From positions 248,001 through 312,000 of the forward strand of contig CALKVK010000009.1 of NCBI GenBank assembly GCA_937996235.1: DNA of 64,000 nucleotides. Direction: 5' to 3'. Both the position numbers and the translations under genes were made by a program. Position 1 is the first letter of the stretch, and each line of letters starts with the position of its first letter. Positions 1 through 9,086 of the stretch are shown piece after piece. Source of the stretch: an uncultured bacterium (GTDB lineage Bacteria; Planctomycetota; JAJSAM01; JAJVHW01). The notes beneath the pieces were generated by a model that saw only the letters and a list, made by a program, of their open reading frames with translations, did not search any database and was not told the DNA's origin.

Positions 1-502
1 CCTCGCAGCGCCGGATCGTGGTCCCCGTCGCGCCGTCGAGGATCCGCACGCCCGTGATCGGCCCGAGGAACAGACAGCGGTCCACCAGCGCACCGGACGA
101 GCGGAGCGTGACGCCGCCGCCCTGGCCGGCGCGGAACGTGCAACGCCGGATCGTCGCCGACGGCGCGTCCACGAGCACCTGATCCGCGCCCTGCCGGAAC
201 GAGATGCCCTGGACCTTGCAGTCCTCGCCCTTGATCCAGAGGCACGGCGCCGCGCTGCCGCCCGGGGAGCCGTCCCACACGACGTTCCGCCCGAGGAACG
301 TGAGGCGGCGCTGCGTCACCTCGACGTTCTCGAAGTAGACGCCCGGGGACAGCACGATGCGGTCGCCGTCCTGCGCGGCGGCGACCGCAGCGGCGATCGT
401 CGCGACGGGTCCATCCGGGCGCACCGTGATGGTCGCGCCGCGGGCCGGAGCGGCGAGCGCGAAGGCGAGTACGGCAGCAAGGGCAGCCGGGGCGTTGCGC
501 AT
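1..502 (-). CDS. Secreted right-handed beta-helix protein, N-terminal part (gene runs off the window)
   Basis: The frame is open from an ATG at 502-500 to the first base of the window, so only about 167 N-terminal residues are present. A GGAGG sits about 7 bases before the ATG. The product starts with a typical Sec signal peptide ending near APARG|ATITV. It then continues into turns of the beta-helix type, with repeated short strands and Cys/Gly-rich turns such as RRCTFRAGQGGG and VDRCLFLG. The first 80 residues closely parallel the next gene (518-2020), including AQDGDRIVLSPGVY and a following VTQ.RL...GR..VW.G block, so the two are tandem paralogues 15 bases apart and probably co-transcribed. 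Such solenoids are extracellular or periplasmic and often bind or cleave polysaccharide. No catalytic site is visible, so the substrate is unknown. Confidence 0.85.
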   Translation of the reverse strand, partial: MRNAPAALAAVLAFALAAPARGATITVRPDGPVATIAAAVAAAQDGDRIVLSPGVYFENVEVTQRRLTFLGRNVVWDGSPGGSAAPCLWIKGEDCKVQGISFRQGADQVLVDAPSATIRRCTFRAGQGGGVTLRSSGALVDRCLFLGPITGVRILDGATGTTIRRCE

Positions 503-517
503 CTCGAGTCCTCCGGT

Positions 518-2020
518 TCAGTCGATCTGGGGCGGGAGCGCGTCGGAGAGCTCGACGTCGTTCCCCTCGAACGTCGCGAACGTGCCGTCGTTCGCGAGGA
601 GGATGCGGCTGCTCGCCAGCCGGCTGCCGGTGACGTTCGTGGCGGTGCCCGAGTTGTCGAGGGCCTCGGCATCGCAGTCGCTCACGGTGCAGTCCGTGAT
701 CGTGTTCCCGTCGCCGGACTCGATGTCGATGCCGTCCATCCGCGCGAAGCGGACGACACAGCCGACGAGCCGGTTCCCGCTGCCTTCGATGCGGATGCCG
801 TCGCCGTGCGCATCCGTCACCGTGTCGCCCGCGAGGCTGGACCCGCTGCCGCGGAGAGCGATGGCGGCGTACGGGCGCGCACTGCAGTCCGAGACGCGGT
901 TCTCCGAGAGCGCTGCCTGGCCGACGACGTCGATGCCGTAGCGTCCGACCGCCGCGACGACGTTGCGCTCGATCGTGGCGGCGCTCCCGATGAGGCGCAG
1001 TCCGCTGTTCGCGATCTCGCGGATCACGTTCCCGCGGATCGCTGCGCGCGCCCCCACCACCTCGATTCCGGGATCGCCGCTGCGCGATACGGCGTTCTCC
1101 TCGATCAGAGCGTCGTCGCCGCTGATCCGGAGACCGGTGTCGTAGCTCCCGGCGACACGGTTCCGACGGACGACGGCGCGTGCGCCCGACACGCTCACGA
1201 GGTTCTCGCCGAGCGCTCCCGTCACGCTGCAGTCCTCGACGCGCACGTCGTCGGACGCCGACACGGCGATGCCCGAGCCGTCGACGGCGGAGACCGTGCA
1301 GGCGCTCACCACCAGCGCGCGGCAGTTCCGTGCGCTCACACCGGTCTCACCCGCCACGCGCACGCGGCAGCGAGTGACGGACGAGCCCTCGCTCGACGTC
1401 AGCAGCACGCCCTCGCTCGCGGTGCGCGAGAGTTCGAGCCGCTCGAGTGCGATCCGGTCCGCCGCGTTCGCCTCGATCCCCGAGCCCGACACACCGCGGA
1501 CGACCGTGCGCCGCACGGCGCCGTCGTGCGCGCCGGGTCGGAAGACCACGGCGCCGGTCTCCGTGCCGTCCATGCTGCAGCGCTCGACGAGCGTCCGCTC
1601 GCCGTAGGTCTCGACGGCGTAGTCGCCGGCGCTACGGAAGCGGCAGCGGCGCACCACGCAGTCGTCGCCGTCGATGCGCAGCTGCGGGTAACCGTGCCGG
1701 AACGTGACGCCCTCGACCGTGACGCCGTCGCCCTGCACCTGCAGGCAGCGCGCGTCGTCGCCCGCGACGAAGCCCTCCCACACCGCGCCGCGGCCGACGA
1801 TGCGGAGACGGTTCTGCGTCACGACCACGGCTTCCGCGTACACGCCGCGCCGCAGCACGATCGTGTCGCCGTCCTGCGCCTGCGCGACGGCGTCGGCGAT
1901 CGTCGGCACTGCACCGCCGGGCTTCACCGTGATCGTCGCGCCGGCTGCCGGGGTCGCCAGCGCGAGCGCGGAAGCCGTCACGGCGACGGCGGCGATGCGG
2001 CGTCCGAGGAGAGTTCGCAC
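518..2020 (-). CDS. Secreted right-handed parallel beta-helix repeat protein
   Basis: The product is 500 residues from a GTG start. A signal peptide (about residues 1-27, cleavage after TPAAG) is followed by a solenoid of around 18 degenerate turns of 20-24 residues. Each turn has the pattern I.GN.I....G.GI.V.G, for example ALIEENAVSRSGDPGIEV, which is the pattern of the NosD/parallel beta-helix (PbH1) families. The protein ends at LPPQID with no membrane anchor or sorting signal visible. It lies directly upstream of its truncated paralogue (complement 1-502), with 15 bases between stop and start. Family members range from polysaccharide lyases to purely structural adhesins. No lyase triad can be assigned from sequence alone, so only the fold and export are claimed. 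Confidence 0.88.
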   Translation of the reverse strand: MRTLLGRRIAAVAVTASALALATPAAGATITVKPGGAVPTIADAVAQAQDGDTIVLRRGVYAEAVVVTQNRLRIVGRGAVWEGFVAGDDARCLQVQGDGVTVEGVTFRHGYPQLRIDGDDCVVRRCRFRSAGDYAVETYGERTLVERCSMDGTETGAVVFRPGAHDGAVRRTVVRGVSGSGIEANAADRIALERLELSRTASEGVLLTSSEGSSVTRCRVRVAGETGVSARNCRALVVSACTVSAVDGSGIAVSASDDVRVEDCSVTGALGENLVSVSGARAVVRRNRVAGSYDTGLRISGDDALIEENAVSRSGDPGIEVVGARAAIRGNVIREIANSGLRLIGSAATIERNVVAAVGRYGIDVVGQAALSENRVSDCSARPYAAIALRGSGSSLAGDTVTDAHGDGIRIEGSGNRLVGCVVRFARMDGIDIESGDGNTITDCTVSDCDAEALDNSGTATNVTGSRLASSRILLANDGTFATFEGNDVELSDALPPQID

Positions 2021-2156
2021 GGTGTGCTCCGCTGGGGCCTAGGTGGGCGCGGCAGCGTAGCGACGGGCTTGGTGCGCTGCGACACAATCGTCGCCACGAC
2101 GGCACGCCCTCGGATCCGCCCGCGCACGGCGCGGCGACGGGCCGGCGGCGGCGTGT

Positions 2157-3458
2157 TCAGCGCAGCGTGATGTCGATCGCGTCGGCGGAGATGAGGACGC
2201 CGTTGCCCGTCTGCGAGTGGCCCTCGTTCGCCAGGTACTCGCCGGGGTAGAGCACGCTCTCGATCTGGTACGTCGTGTGGCCGCCGATCTTCGGGCGCTT
2301 GTGGAGCACGAACTTCGTGTCGTCCACGGTGGGCTGGACCGAGCTGAACAGCACGCGCAGATAGTGCTCGGGCTGGCCGAACGGCGACGCGCCCCGCGCG
2401 GCCTGCCACCAGTTGTTCGGCTTCACGACCTGCCGGATCTGCACGATCTGCCCGGCCTTCGAGCTGCCGACGGGGACGATCTCCCACTCCGCGTCGTAGT
2501 CGCTGGCGAGGTCGCGGATCGACGACTGCGTCAGGTCCACGCGCGTGCGGTACATCGGGCCCGTGTTGCCGACGAGGCGCAGCACGAAGTCGTCGTCGTT
2601 CCCGGCCTGGTCGATGATGAACACGCCGCGCACGGGCACGCTCGCGTGCAGCGCGGTCGGGAAGGTGCCGCTCACGATCACGTTCCCCGCGCCGTCGTCG
2701 ATGCGGAACGCCCGCCCGACGAACGCGGCCAGGCTGGCGAGATCGAGCGGCAGGCGCTGCCCCTTCGCGGTGTCGCGGACGAACAGGGCGCCCGTGAAGG
2801 TGCCCACGTCGCTGAACGTACCGGAGCCGACGGCGTCCTCGACGTGCAGGTGGTACGTGCCCGTCGTCGGCACGCCCTTCAGCTTGAACGCGAACTTCTC
2901 GCTGCCCTTCTTCGACGAGGGCACGCCCGCGAACTTCGCCTGCGCCTTCGGGAAGGGCGACCCGTCCGCGGCCGCGAACTTCCCCGCCGTCTTCGTGCCC
3001 GCGAACTTCTCGACCGCCGGGAAAACGGCGGCGAAGAGCTCCGCGCCGGCCTGGTCCCGGACGACGACGCGACGGCCGACGAGCGCGTCGACGGAGTCCG
3101 CGTCGAGTTCGGGGAAGCTGCCGTCGGCGCTGCCGAACGTCACCTTCCCGCTGCCCTTCTTGAGCGTGTCGATCTCGGCCACGTCGACGAGCGTCGGCTC
3201 GCCGCCCGAGTCGTCGACGAAGACGTGCAGCGGCAGCGGCACCTCCGGCGGGAGCTTCGAGACCGCGATCGTCAGCGCGGCGCGCGGCTCGCGCACGGCG
3301 AGCGAGATGGAGCCGGTGCCCTTCGCGGGCGCGTCGGCGCCGAGCAGCAGCGGCGTCGCCAGCTTCAGCGATCCGGCGGCACGCGCGGGCGCGACGCCCG
3401 CGGCGAACGAGCCCCACAGCACGGCGCACAGCACGAGCGCTCCCACGCGTCGCATCAT
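2157..3458 (-). CDS. Secreted modular protein of unknown function with two related beta domains
   Basis: The start is taken as the first of two adjacent ATGs (3458), 7 bases after a GGGGGGAG stretch, giving 433 residues. The open frame runs further upstream, but without an RBS or a signal sequence. Residues 1-27 are a signal peptide ending in ARA. Two similar modules follow (about 28-150 and 180-300), each with Lys-Gly-Ser strands (KKGSGKVTFGS; KKGSEKFAFKLKG) and a closing LVGRRVVVRD / FVGRAFRIDD strand. The C-terminal 110 residues are aromatic-rich (WEIVPVGSS, KPNNWWQAARG, YPGEYLANEG) and have the feel of a ricin-type beta-trefoil lectin, but this is only an impression. I do not recognise a named family. 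It is transcribed divergently from the PNGase-like gene, with 166 bases between the starts. Confidence 0.75.
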   Translation of the reverse strand: MMRRVGALVLCAVLWGSFAAGVAPARAAGSLKLATPLLLGADAPAKGTGSISLAVREPRAALTIAVSKLPPEVPLPLHVFVDDSGGEPTLVDVAEIDTLKKGSGKVTFGSADGSFPELDADSVDALVGRRVVVRDQAGAELFAAVFPAVEKFAGTKTAGKFAAADGSPFPKAQAKFAGVPSSKKGSEKFAFKLKGVPTTGTYHLHVEDAVGSGTFSDVGTFTGALFVRDTAKGQRLPLDLASLAAFVGRAFRIDDGAGNVIVSGTFPTALHASVPVRGVFIIDQAGNDDDFVLRLVGNTGPMYRTRVDLTQSSIRDLASDYDAEWEIVPVGSSKAGQIVQIRQVVKPNNWWQAARGASPFGQPEHYLRVLFSSVQPTVDDTKFVLHKRPKIGGHTTYQIESVLYPGEYLANEGHSQTGNGVLISADAIDITLR

Positions 3459-3624
3459 CGGTCGCTCCCCCCGGCAGATCGGGCGTCGGTTCCCGCGCCG
3501 CGCCCCGTTCGATGCTGCGAGGGCGCGCGCGACCTCCTCGGAAGCTACCCCCGCCGCAGCGCCGCGCAAGCGGACATCCGCGCGCGACGCGGGCGCCGCG
3601 CGTAGCCTGCGCCGCGAGGTGACC

Positions 3625-5514
3625 ATGCGACAGGTCGTGCACGCTCTCGCGCTGCTCCCGCTCCTCGCTGCGGCCACGGTTCCGGCCGCGGCGCAGGACG
3701 CGCCGACGCCGCTGCTCGCGCGTTTCGGAGCAGGCGCCGGGCCGACGTACGACGCCGCGGAACTGCACCTGCTCGATGCGGCGCGGACACGCGGCCAGGT
3801 GAACGCCGCCGCGTGGGAGCGCGCGGCGACGGGCGCGCACGAGAGCGTCACGCTGAGGTGCGAGCTGCGCGTGACGGAGGGCGGCTGCGGCGGCGGGTTC
3901 GCGCTGCTCGCGACCGACGCGTTCGGTGCGACCGGCCCGGCGCCCTTCCTCGCGGACTGGACCGCACCGAACCTGCGCGGCTCGCTCGGCGTCGGCATCG
4001 ACACGCACGACCCGCCGAACGACGAGCCGTTCGGCCCGCTCGGGAACGTCAACGGTCGGCCGGAGCGCGAGGTCTCGCTCCACTTCGACGGGCGCGAACT
4101 CGTGAAGCGCGTGACCGCGAGCGAGTTCCGCGGCGAGTTCGTCGCATGCGAGCTGCGCGTCGTCCACGTCGTCGGCGGCGCGGACGTGACGCTGCGCCTC
4201 GGCGACGAGACCGTCTACGACGCATGGTTCGTGCCGGACCTGCACCCGTACGAGCTGCGCGTCGCGGCGGGCGCATGCACGTCGGCGGATGCCGCGGGCG
4301 CGTTCGACGTCCGCGGCACGCGGCTCGAGGTCGGCGCCCCGGCGGCACCGCGCCGGCCGCCCGTGCACGTCGAACTCTTCAACCACGTGCTGACGGACAA
4401 CGCGCGCACGGCCTTCGAGACGGAGGCCTCGCTGCCGCCGCTCGCGTGGTCCTTCGGGCGCGTGGTGCTGACGCTCGAGATCCACGACGCCGGGCCGAAC
4501 TGGGACGAGTGGGACCGCAACGGCGAGGTCTCGCTGTGGGACCCGGCGGGCACGAAGCGCGGGATCGTGCCGTTCATCACGTCGTACCGCACGCCGTGCC
4601 GCTGGCAGGTGGACGTCACCCACTTCCGGCCCTGGCTCGCGGGCCAGGTGCGCTTCGAGGTGGCCGCGGGGACGACCTTCTACAAGAACCGCGGCTACAT
4701 GATGAGCGTGTCGCTCGACTTCCACCACGGCAGCGCGGCCCTCGAGCCGTACGCCGTCCTGCCGCTCTGGAACGGCACCGCACACCACGGCACGCCGGAG
4801 AACCACTTCGCCGACTTCTTCGCACCGCTCGCGGTCGCGGTCGACGCGAACGCCGAGGCCGCGCGCGTCTTCTGCACGACGACGGGGCACTCGCAGGTCG
4901 GCGAGTTCACGCCGTCGCGGCGCGCCGTCGTCGTCGTGCCGGACGCGGCGGCTCCCGACGAGGGCGTCCGCCGCTTCGAGAACACGTTGTGGAAGGACGA
5001 CTGCTACCTGAACCCGAACCGCCCGCAGTTCGGGACGTGGAAGTTCTCGCGCGCCGGCTGGGCGCCCGGCGACGTGGTGCGTCCGTGGTGGATCGACCTC
5101 ACCGGCGTGCTCGTCCCGGGTCGCACGGCGGAGCTGCGCTACGAACCGCAGCCCTACGAGTTCCCCGCGGGCGAGGCGCGCCCCACCGACCAGGAGCTGG
5201 CGGCGGCGAGTCACGTCGTGCGCTCGTACCTGGTGCTCTGGCGGACGCCGCGCGACACGCATCCGGCGCCGACCCTCGAGATCGTCGAGGTGGTGAAGGA
5301 CGGGAACGCCGCCGGCGCGGGCGTGCGCGTCGGCGACTGGCTCGTCAGCTACGACGGCCGGCGCATCGACTCGCAGGAGGAGCTGCGCGCGGCGATGCGC
5401 GCGGCGCAGGAGCGCGGCGTGGAGCGCATCCCGGTGGTGCTCGCGCGCGACGGTGCCGACGTGACGGTCGAGGTCGCTCCCGGGCGCCTCGGCATCGGGT
5501 TCTCGCAGCGCTGA
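3625..5514 (+). CDS. Exported PNGase F-like glycosidase with N-terminal lectin-like and C-terminal PDZ domains
   Basis: The product is 629 residues; the ATG at 3625 follows GAGGTG. Residues 1-23 form a signal peptide ending AAAQ|DAP. Residues 25-245 look like a concanavalin-type beta-sandwich. Residues 247-515 match both halves of peptide-N-glycosidase F (the amidase that removes N-glycans from Asn). The WDEWDR motif at 293-298 places D297 on the catalytic Asp60. FITSYRTP and VDVTHF follow as in PNGase F, TTTGHSQVGEF places E427 on Glu206, and DCYLNPN...FSRAGWAPG matches the C-terminal half. The counterpart of Glu118 appears to be Gly, and the disulfide cysteines of the flavobacterial enzyme are mostly absent. 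Residues about 545-629 form a PDZ domain (GNAAGAGVRVGDWLVSYDG). The known enzyme is about 350 residues, so this is a large fusion. The homology is aligned by eye; activity is inferred. Confidence 0.82.
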   Translation: MRQVVHALALLPLLAAATVPAAAQDAPTPLLARFGAGAGPTYDAAELHLLDAARTRGQVNAAAWERAATGAHESVTLRCELRVTEGGCGGGFALLATDAFGATGPAPFLADWTAPNLRGSLGVGIDTHDPPNDEPFGPLGNVNGRPEREVSLHFDGRELVKRVTASEFRGEFVACELRVVHVVGGADVTLRLGDETVYDAWFVPDLHPYELRVAAGACTSADAAGAFDVRGTRLEVGAPAAPRRPPVHVELFNHVLTDNARTAFETEASLPPLAWSFGRVVLTLEIHDAGPNWDEWDRNGEVSLWDPAGTKRGIVPFITSYRTPCRWQVDVTHFRPWLAGQVRFEVAAGTTFYKNRGYMMSVSLDFHHGSAALEPYAVLPLWNGTAHHGTPENHFADFFAPLAVAVDANAEAARVFCTTTGHSQVGEFTPSRRAVVVVPDAAAPDEGVRRFENTLWKDDCYLNPNRPQFGTWKFSRAGWAPGDVVRPWWIDLTGVLVPGRTAELRYEPQPYEFPAGEARPTDQELAAASHVVRSYLVLWRTPRDTHPAPTLEIVEVVKDGNAAGAGVRVGDWLVSYDGRRIDSQEELRAAMRAAQERGVERIPVVLARDGADVTVEVAPGRLGIGFSQR

Positions 5515-5597
5515 CGGGACCGCGCGATTTGGCGCGGCGCACGCCGTAGCCTCGTGCCCTGCGCGCCGCCTCGTCGCGCGCATCGCGGAGGTGTCCC

Positions 5598-8500
5598 CTG
5601 CAGAACATCCGCCCCGCCGCCCGCCACGTTCGCATCGTCCTCGCGCTCTCGGGTCTCGTCGTCGCGCCGCTCTTCGCGGCGGCCGACCCCGGCGACCCGA
5701 CGGATGCGGTCCTCCAGCGCCTGCGCGCGGAGCGACTCCCCATGCGGCAGAGCGTGCGCCGCTCGGTCCCCACGACCGGCGCGCCGGACTCGCGGGCGTC
5801 GGAGCTCGCCGACCGTCTGCGCACGCGCATCGCGCAACTGCGGGCGGATCGGGGCCGACGCGTGGCGCCGCTCCGCACCCCGCGCGCGCGGGAGACGGGT
5901 TCGTACGACGCCGACGGGACGCCGCTCACCGACGTGCGCACGCCCGGGTCGGGCGTCGTGCGCGCTCTGCGTGCGCGTGAGCTCGCGCGCCCCGCGCCGG
6001 CGACGGCGACCCGGACGGAGCGCGACACGGCCGCCGCGCGCGGCTTCCTGCGCGCCGCGCGGGGCCTGCTGCGCCTGCGCGACCCGGACACGGAGTTGCG
6101 CGTCGAGCGCACCGACACCGACGCGCTCGGCTGCCTGCACGTGCGCTTCTCGCAGCGCTGGGAGGAGCTCGAGGTCTGGCCGTCGGCGCTCGTCGTGCAG
6201 GTGCGCGACGACGGCACCGTGGACACGCTCTCGGGCGTCACGGCCCCGACGCCGCGCCGCGTCCACACGCGCCCGACGATCGCGTCGCCGCGGGCCGCGG
6301 CGGCCGCGCGTGCCGCCGTCTCGGCGGGCGACGACGCAACCGTCTCGGAACCCGACCTGATCGTGTTCGCGCCGGAGCGCCGCCCGTCGCGCCTCGCCTG
6401 GCGCATGCACGTGACGCTCTCGGCGGCCTCGCGCTTCCTCGTCGTCGTGGACGCGCACACGGGGCGCGTGCTCGAGAGCTTCGACGAGGTCGCGCACGAG
6501 GACGTCGTCGGCTCCGGCACCGACCTCCTGGGGCAGACGCGCACGCTGCACGTGTGGCAGGAAGGCGGCTCCTACTTCCTGTCGGACACGAGCAAGCAGA
6601 TGTTCGACCCGACGTCGGACCCGCCGAACCCGTTCACGTCGCGCGGCGCGATCGCCGTCGTCGATGCGCGGAACAGCGGGCCCGACCCGGAGCCCGACCT
6701 CTTCTACGTCACGGCGAACACGCCGAACGGGTTCGCGCTGCGCGACGCGGTGAGCGCCGCGTTCGGCCTCTCGCAGACGTACGACTACTTCCTCGAGCGG
6801 CACCAGCGCAACTCGCTCGACGGCCAGGGCGGTACGATGCTCGCGGTCGTGCGCGTGGGCCGGAACTTCCAGAACGCGTTCTGGAACGGCCAGTACATGG
6901 CGTTCGGCGACGCGGAGCCCTACGCCGCCTCGCTCGACGTCGTCGGCCACGAGCTCACGCACGGCGTCACCGAGAAGACGGCCGGTCTCGTCTACAAGGA
7001 CCAGTCGGGCGCGCTGAACGAGGCGTTCAGCGACATCTTCGGCGAGATGGTCGAGGCGCGCACGACCGCCGGCAACCACGACTGGAAGGTCGGCTCGCAG
7101 CTCGGCGCGGCGCTGCGCGACATGCGCAACCCGTCGTCGATCCTCATCCAGGCGGGACTCCCCTACCCGTCGCGCATGAGCCAGTTCATCCAGACGTCGC
7201 AGGACAACGGCGGCGTGCACCTGAACAGCTCGATCATCAACCGCGCGTACTACCTGCTCGCGGAAGGCCTGCCGAACGCCGTCGGACTCGCGGCCGCGGA
7301 GCGCATCTTCTATCGCACGCTGACGACCAAGCTCGTCAAGCAGTCGCGCTTCGTGGACTGCCGCATCGGCGCGATCGCGTCGGCCGAGGAGCTCTTCGGC
7401 GCCGGGTCGGCGCAGGCGCGCGCCACCGCCGACGCGTTCGACGCGGTCGAGATCTTCGGCTCCGCCGGCACGCCCGCGCCGCAGCCCGCCCCCGCGATCG
7501 AAGGCGACGACGCGACGCTCTTCGTCTACGCGACGCCGGGCACCGGCGCGCTCTTCCTCGGGCGCCGCGAGGACGCGTTCGGCGATCCGTCCGAGGGCGT
7601 GCCGCTCTCGCAGTTCGACGTCGGCCCGGCACGGCCGTCCGTCAGCGCCGACGGCTCGCTCGCCGCGTTCGTGGACTCCGTCGACGACGTCTGCGTGATC
7701 GACACCGCGGGCGTCGACGAGGAGGTCTGCGCCGGCGTGCCGGGCACGGTGTACTCCGTCGCGATGTCGCCCGACGCCTCGCGCTTCGCCTTCGTGCTGC
7801 GCGACGGCTTCGGCGACCCCACGAACGCGATCACGGTCGTGGACATCGCGAGCAACACGGAGCAGGACTTCCCGCTCGTCGCACCGCTGATCGACGGCGG
7901 CACGATCGACGTCATCACGGCGTCCACGATGGACTTCACACGCGACGGCAGCGTGATCGTCTACGACGCGTTCAACGTCGTGTCGCTCGCCGACGGCACG
8001 CGCGTCGGCCTGTGGAGCATCTACGCCCTCGAGCTGGACACGGGCAACGTGTACACGCTCGTCGAGCCGACGCCGGGGCTCGACATCGCCAACCCGGCGC
8101 TGGCGCACACGACCGACCGCTGGCTCACGTTCGAGGCGGTCGATTCCGTCGCCGGCACGACGACGATCTTCACGCTCGACACGTTCTCGGGCGACTTCGG
8201 CGGCGTGTTCCAGGTGAGCGACGCGCAGATCCTCGCGGCGCCGTGCTTCACGGGCGACGACGGCGCCGTCGTGTTCTCCGCTGCCGACGCGACGCAGACC
8301 GGCGCGAGTCTCTTCGTGCGCAACCTCGCGAGCGACCACCTGAACGGGACCGGTGGTGTCGGCACGTGGCTCTCGGACGCCGCGCTCGGCGTCGTGTACC
8401 GCCGCGGCGACGTCCCCGAGACGCCGCCGCCCGCGGATCTCGACCTGACGTTCGACGCCGGGACGCCGCGGCTCGAGACGCTCGACATCGACGCGGACGT

Positions 8501-9086
8501 GGGCGGCACGGCCGTTCCGATCCGCCTCGAACTCGCCCACGACGCGGCGGGCGGCTTCACCAGCGGCGGCACGTGCACGGTCGGCGGCGTCCCCGTCACC
8601 GTGCGCGGGAAGCTGAAGTACCAGGCGTCGCGCAACGCGTGGCGCTACGCGCTGACGCTGCGCGCGGCCACGCCGAAGATCGTCGTCAAGCTGAAGGGCG
8701 ACGTCGGCGCCGCGACGAGCAAGGTCGTCTACAGCGGCCCCGGGGGGCGCGCGTCGCTGCCTCTCGCAGGCGTCTCCGACTCGCACGTCACGGCCCCGAC
8801 GAGCCGCGTCACCGTCTCGCCGACCGTCGACTTCTTCGGACGCGTCGGCGGCAGCGGCACGCTCGTCGGCGGCTTCGGCAACGACGACGGGGCCGTCCTC
8901 CCGCTGTCCGGGCGGCTGACGACGGGAGCGCTGCGGCTCGTCCTCAAGCAGCCCGGCAGCGCGCGGCGCCTGAGCTTCAAGGGCGTGCGCGCCGGCACGG
9001 GCTGGTTCGGCCGGCTGAAGTTCACGCTCCCGCCGGCGCAGGGCACGCTCGACGGCTACGCGTTCGACGACCCCTTCGGCGGCTGA
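5598..9086 (+). CDS. Secreted M4 (thermolysin-family) metallopeptidase with propeller-like C-terminal region
   Basis: The best start is a CTG at 5598, six bases after GGAGG (5587-5591). The frame from it encodes a signal peptide (VLALSGLVVAPLFAAA). The first ATG (5742) lacks both signal peptide and RBS. The product is then 1162 residues. Residues about 130-305 form an FTP/PepSY-like propeptide. The catalytic domain has HELTH at 451-455, the third zinc ligand E475 in the motif ALNEAFSD, and the transition-state histidine H541 in GGVHLNSS; all spacings match thermolysin. From about residue 635 come repeats of the TolB/WD40-like propeller type (MSPDASRFAFV, TVVDIASN). The last 200 residues form a beta-rich tail (LKYQASRNAWRYALTLRA). 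It lies 83 bases downstream of the PNGase-like gene. Its last 31 bases overlap the convergent kinase gene. Confidence 0.88.
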   Translation: MQNIRPAARHVRIVLALSGLVVAPLFAAADPGDPTDAVLQRLRAERLPMRQSVRRSVPTTGAPDSRASELADRLRTRIAQLRADRGRRVAPLRTPRARETGSYDADGTPLTDVRTPGSGVVRALRARELARPAPATATRTERDTAAARGFLRAARGLLRLRDPDTELRVERTDTDALGCLHVRFSQRWEELEVWPSALVVQVRDDGTVDTLSGVTAPTPRRVHTRPTIASPRAAAAARAAVSAGDDATVSEPDLIVFAPERRPSRLAWRMHVTLSAASRFLVVVDAHTGRVLESFDEVAHEDVVGSGTDLLGQTRTLHVWQEGGSYFLSDTSKQMFDPTSDPPNPFTSRGAIAVVDARNSGPDPEPDLFYVTANTPNGFALRDAVSAAFGLSQTYDYFLERHQRNSLDGQGGTMLAVVRVGRNFQNAFWNGQYMAFGDAEPYAASLDVVGHELTHGVTEKTAGLVYKDQSGALNEAFSDIFGEMVEARTTAGNHDWKVGSQLGAALRDMRNPSSILIQAGLPYPSRMSQFIQTSQDNGGVHLNSSIINRAYYLLAEGLPNAVGLAAAERIFYRTLTTKLVKQSRFVDCRIGAIASAEELFGAGSAQARATADAFDAVEIFGSAGTPAPQPAPAIEGDDATLFVYATPGTGALFLGRREDAFGDPSEGVPLSQFDVGPARPSVSADGSLAAFVDSVDDVCVIDTAGVDEEVCAGVPGTVYSVAMSPDASRFAFVLRDGFGDPTNAITVVDIASNTEQDFPLVAPLIDGGTIDVITASTMDFTRDGSVIVYDAFNVVSLADGTRVGLWSIYALELDTGNVYTLVEPTPGLDIANPALAHTTDRWLTFEAVDSVAGTTTIFTLDTFSGDFGGVFQVSDAQILAAPCFTGDDGAVVFSAADATQTGASLFVRNLASDHLNGTGGVGTWLSDAALGVVYRRGDVPETPPPADLDLTFDAGTPRLETLDIDADVGGTAVPIRLELAHDAAGGFTSGGTCTVGGVPVTVRGKLKYQASRNAWRYALTLRAATPKIVVKLKGDVGAATSKVVYSGPGGRASLPLAGVSDSHVTAPTSRVTVSPTVDFFGRVGGSGTLVGGFGNDDGAVLPLSGRLTTGALRLVLKQPGSARRLSFKGVRAGTGWFGRLKFTLPPAQGTLDGYAFDDPFGG

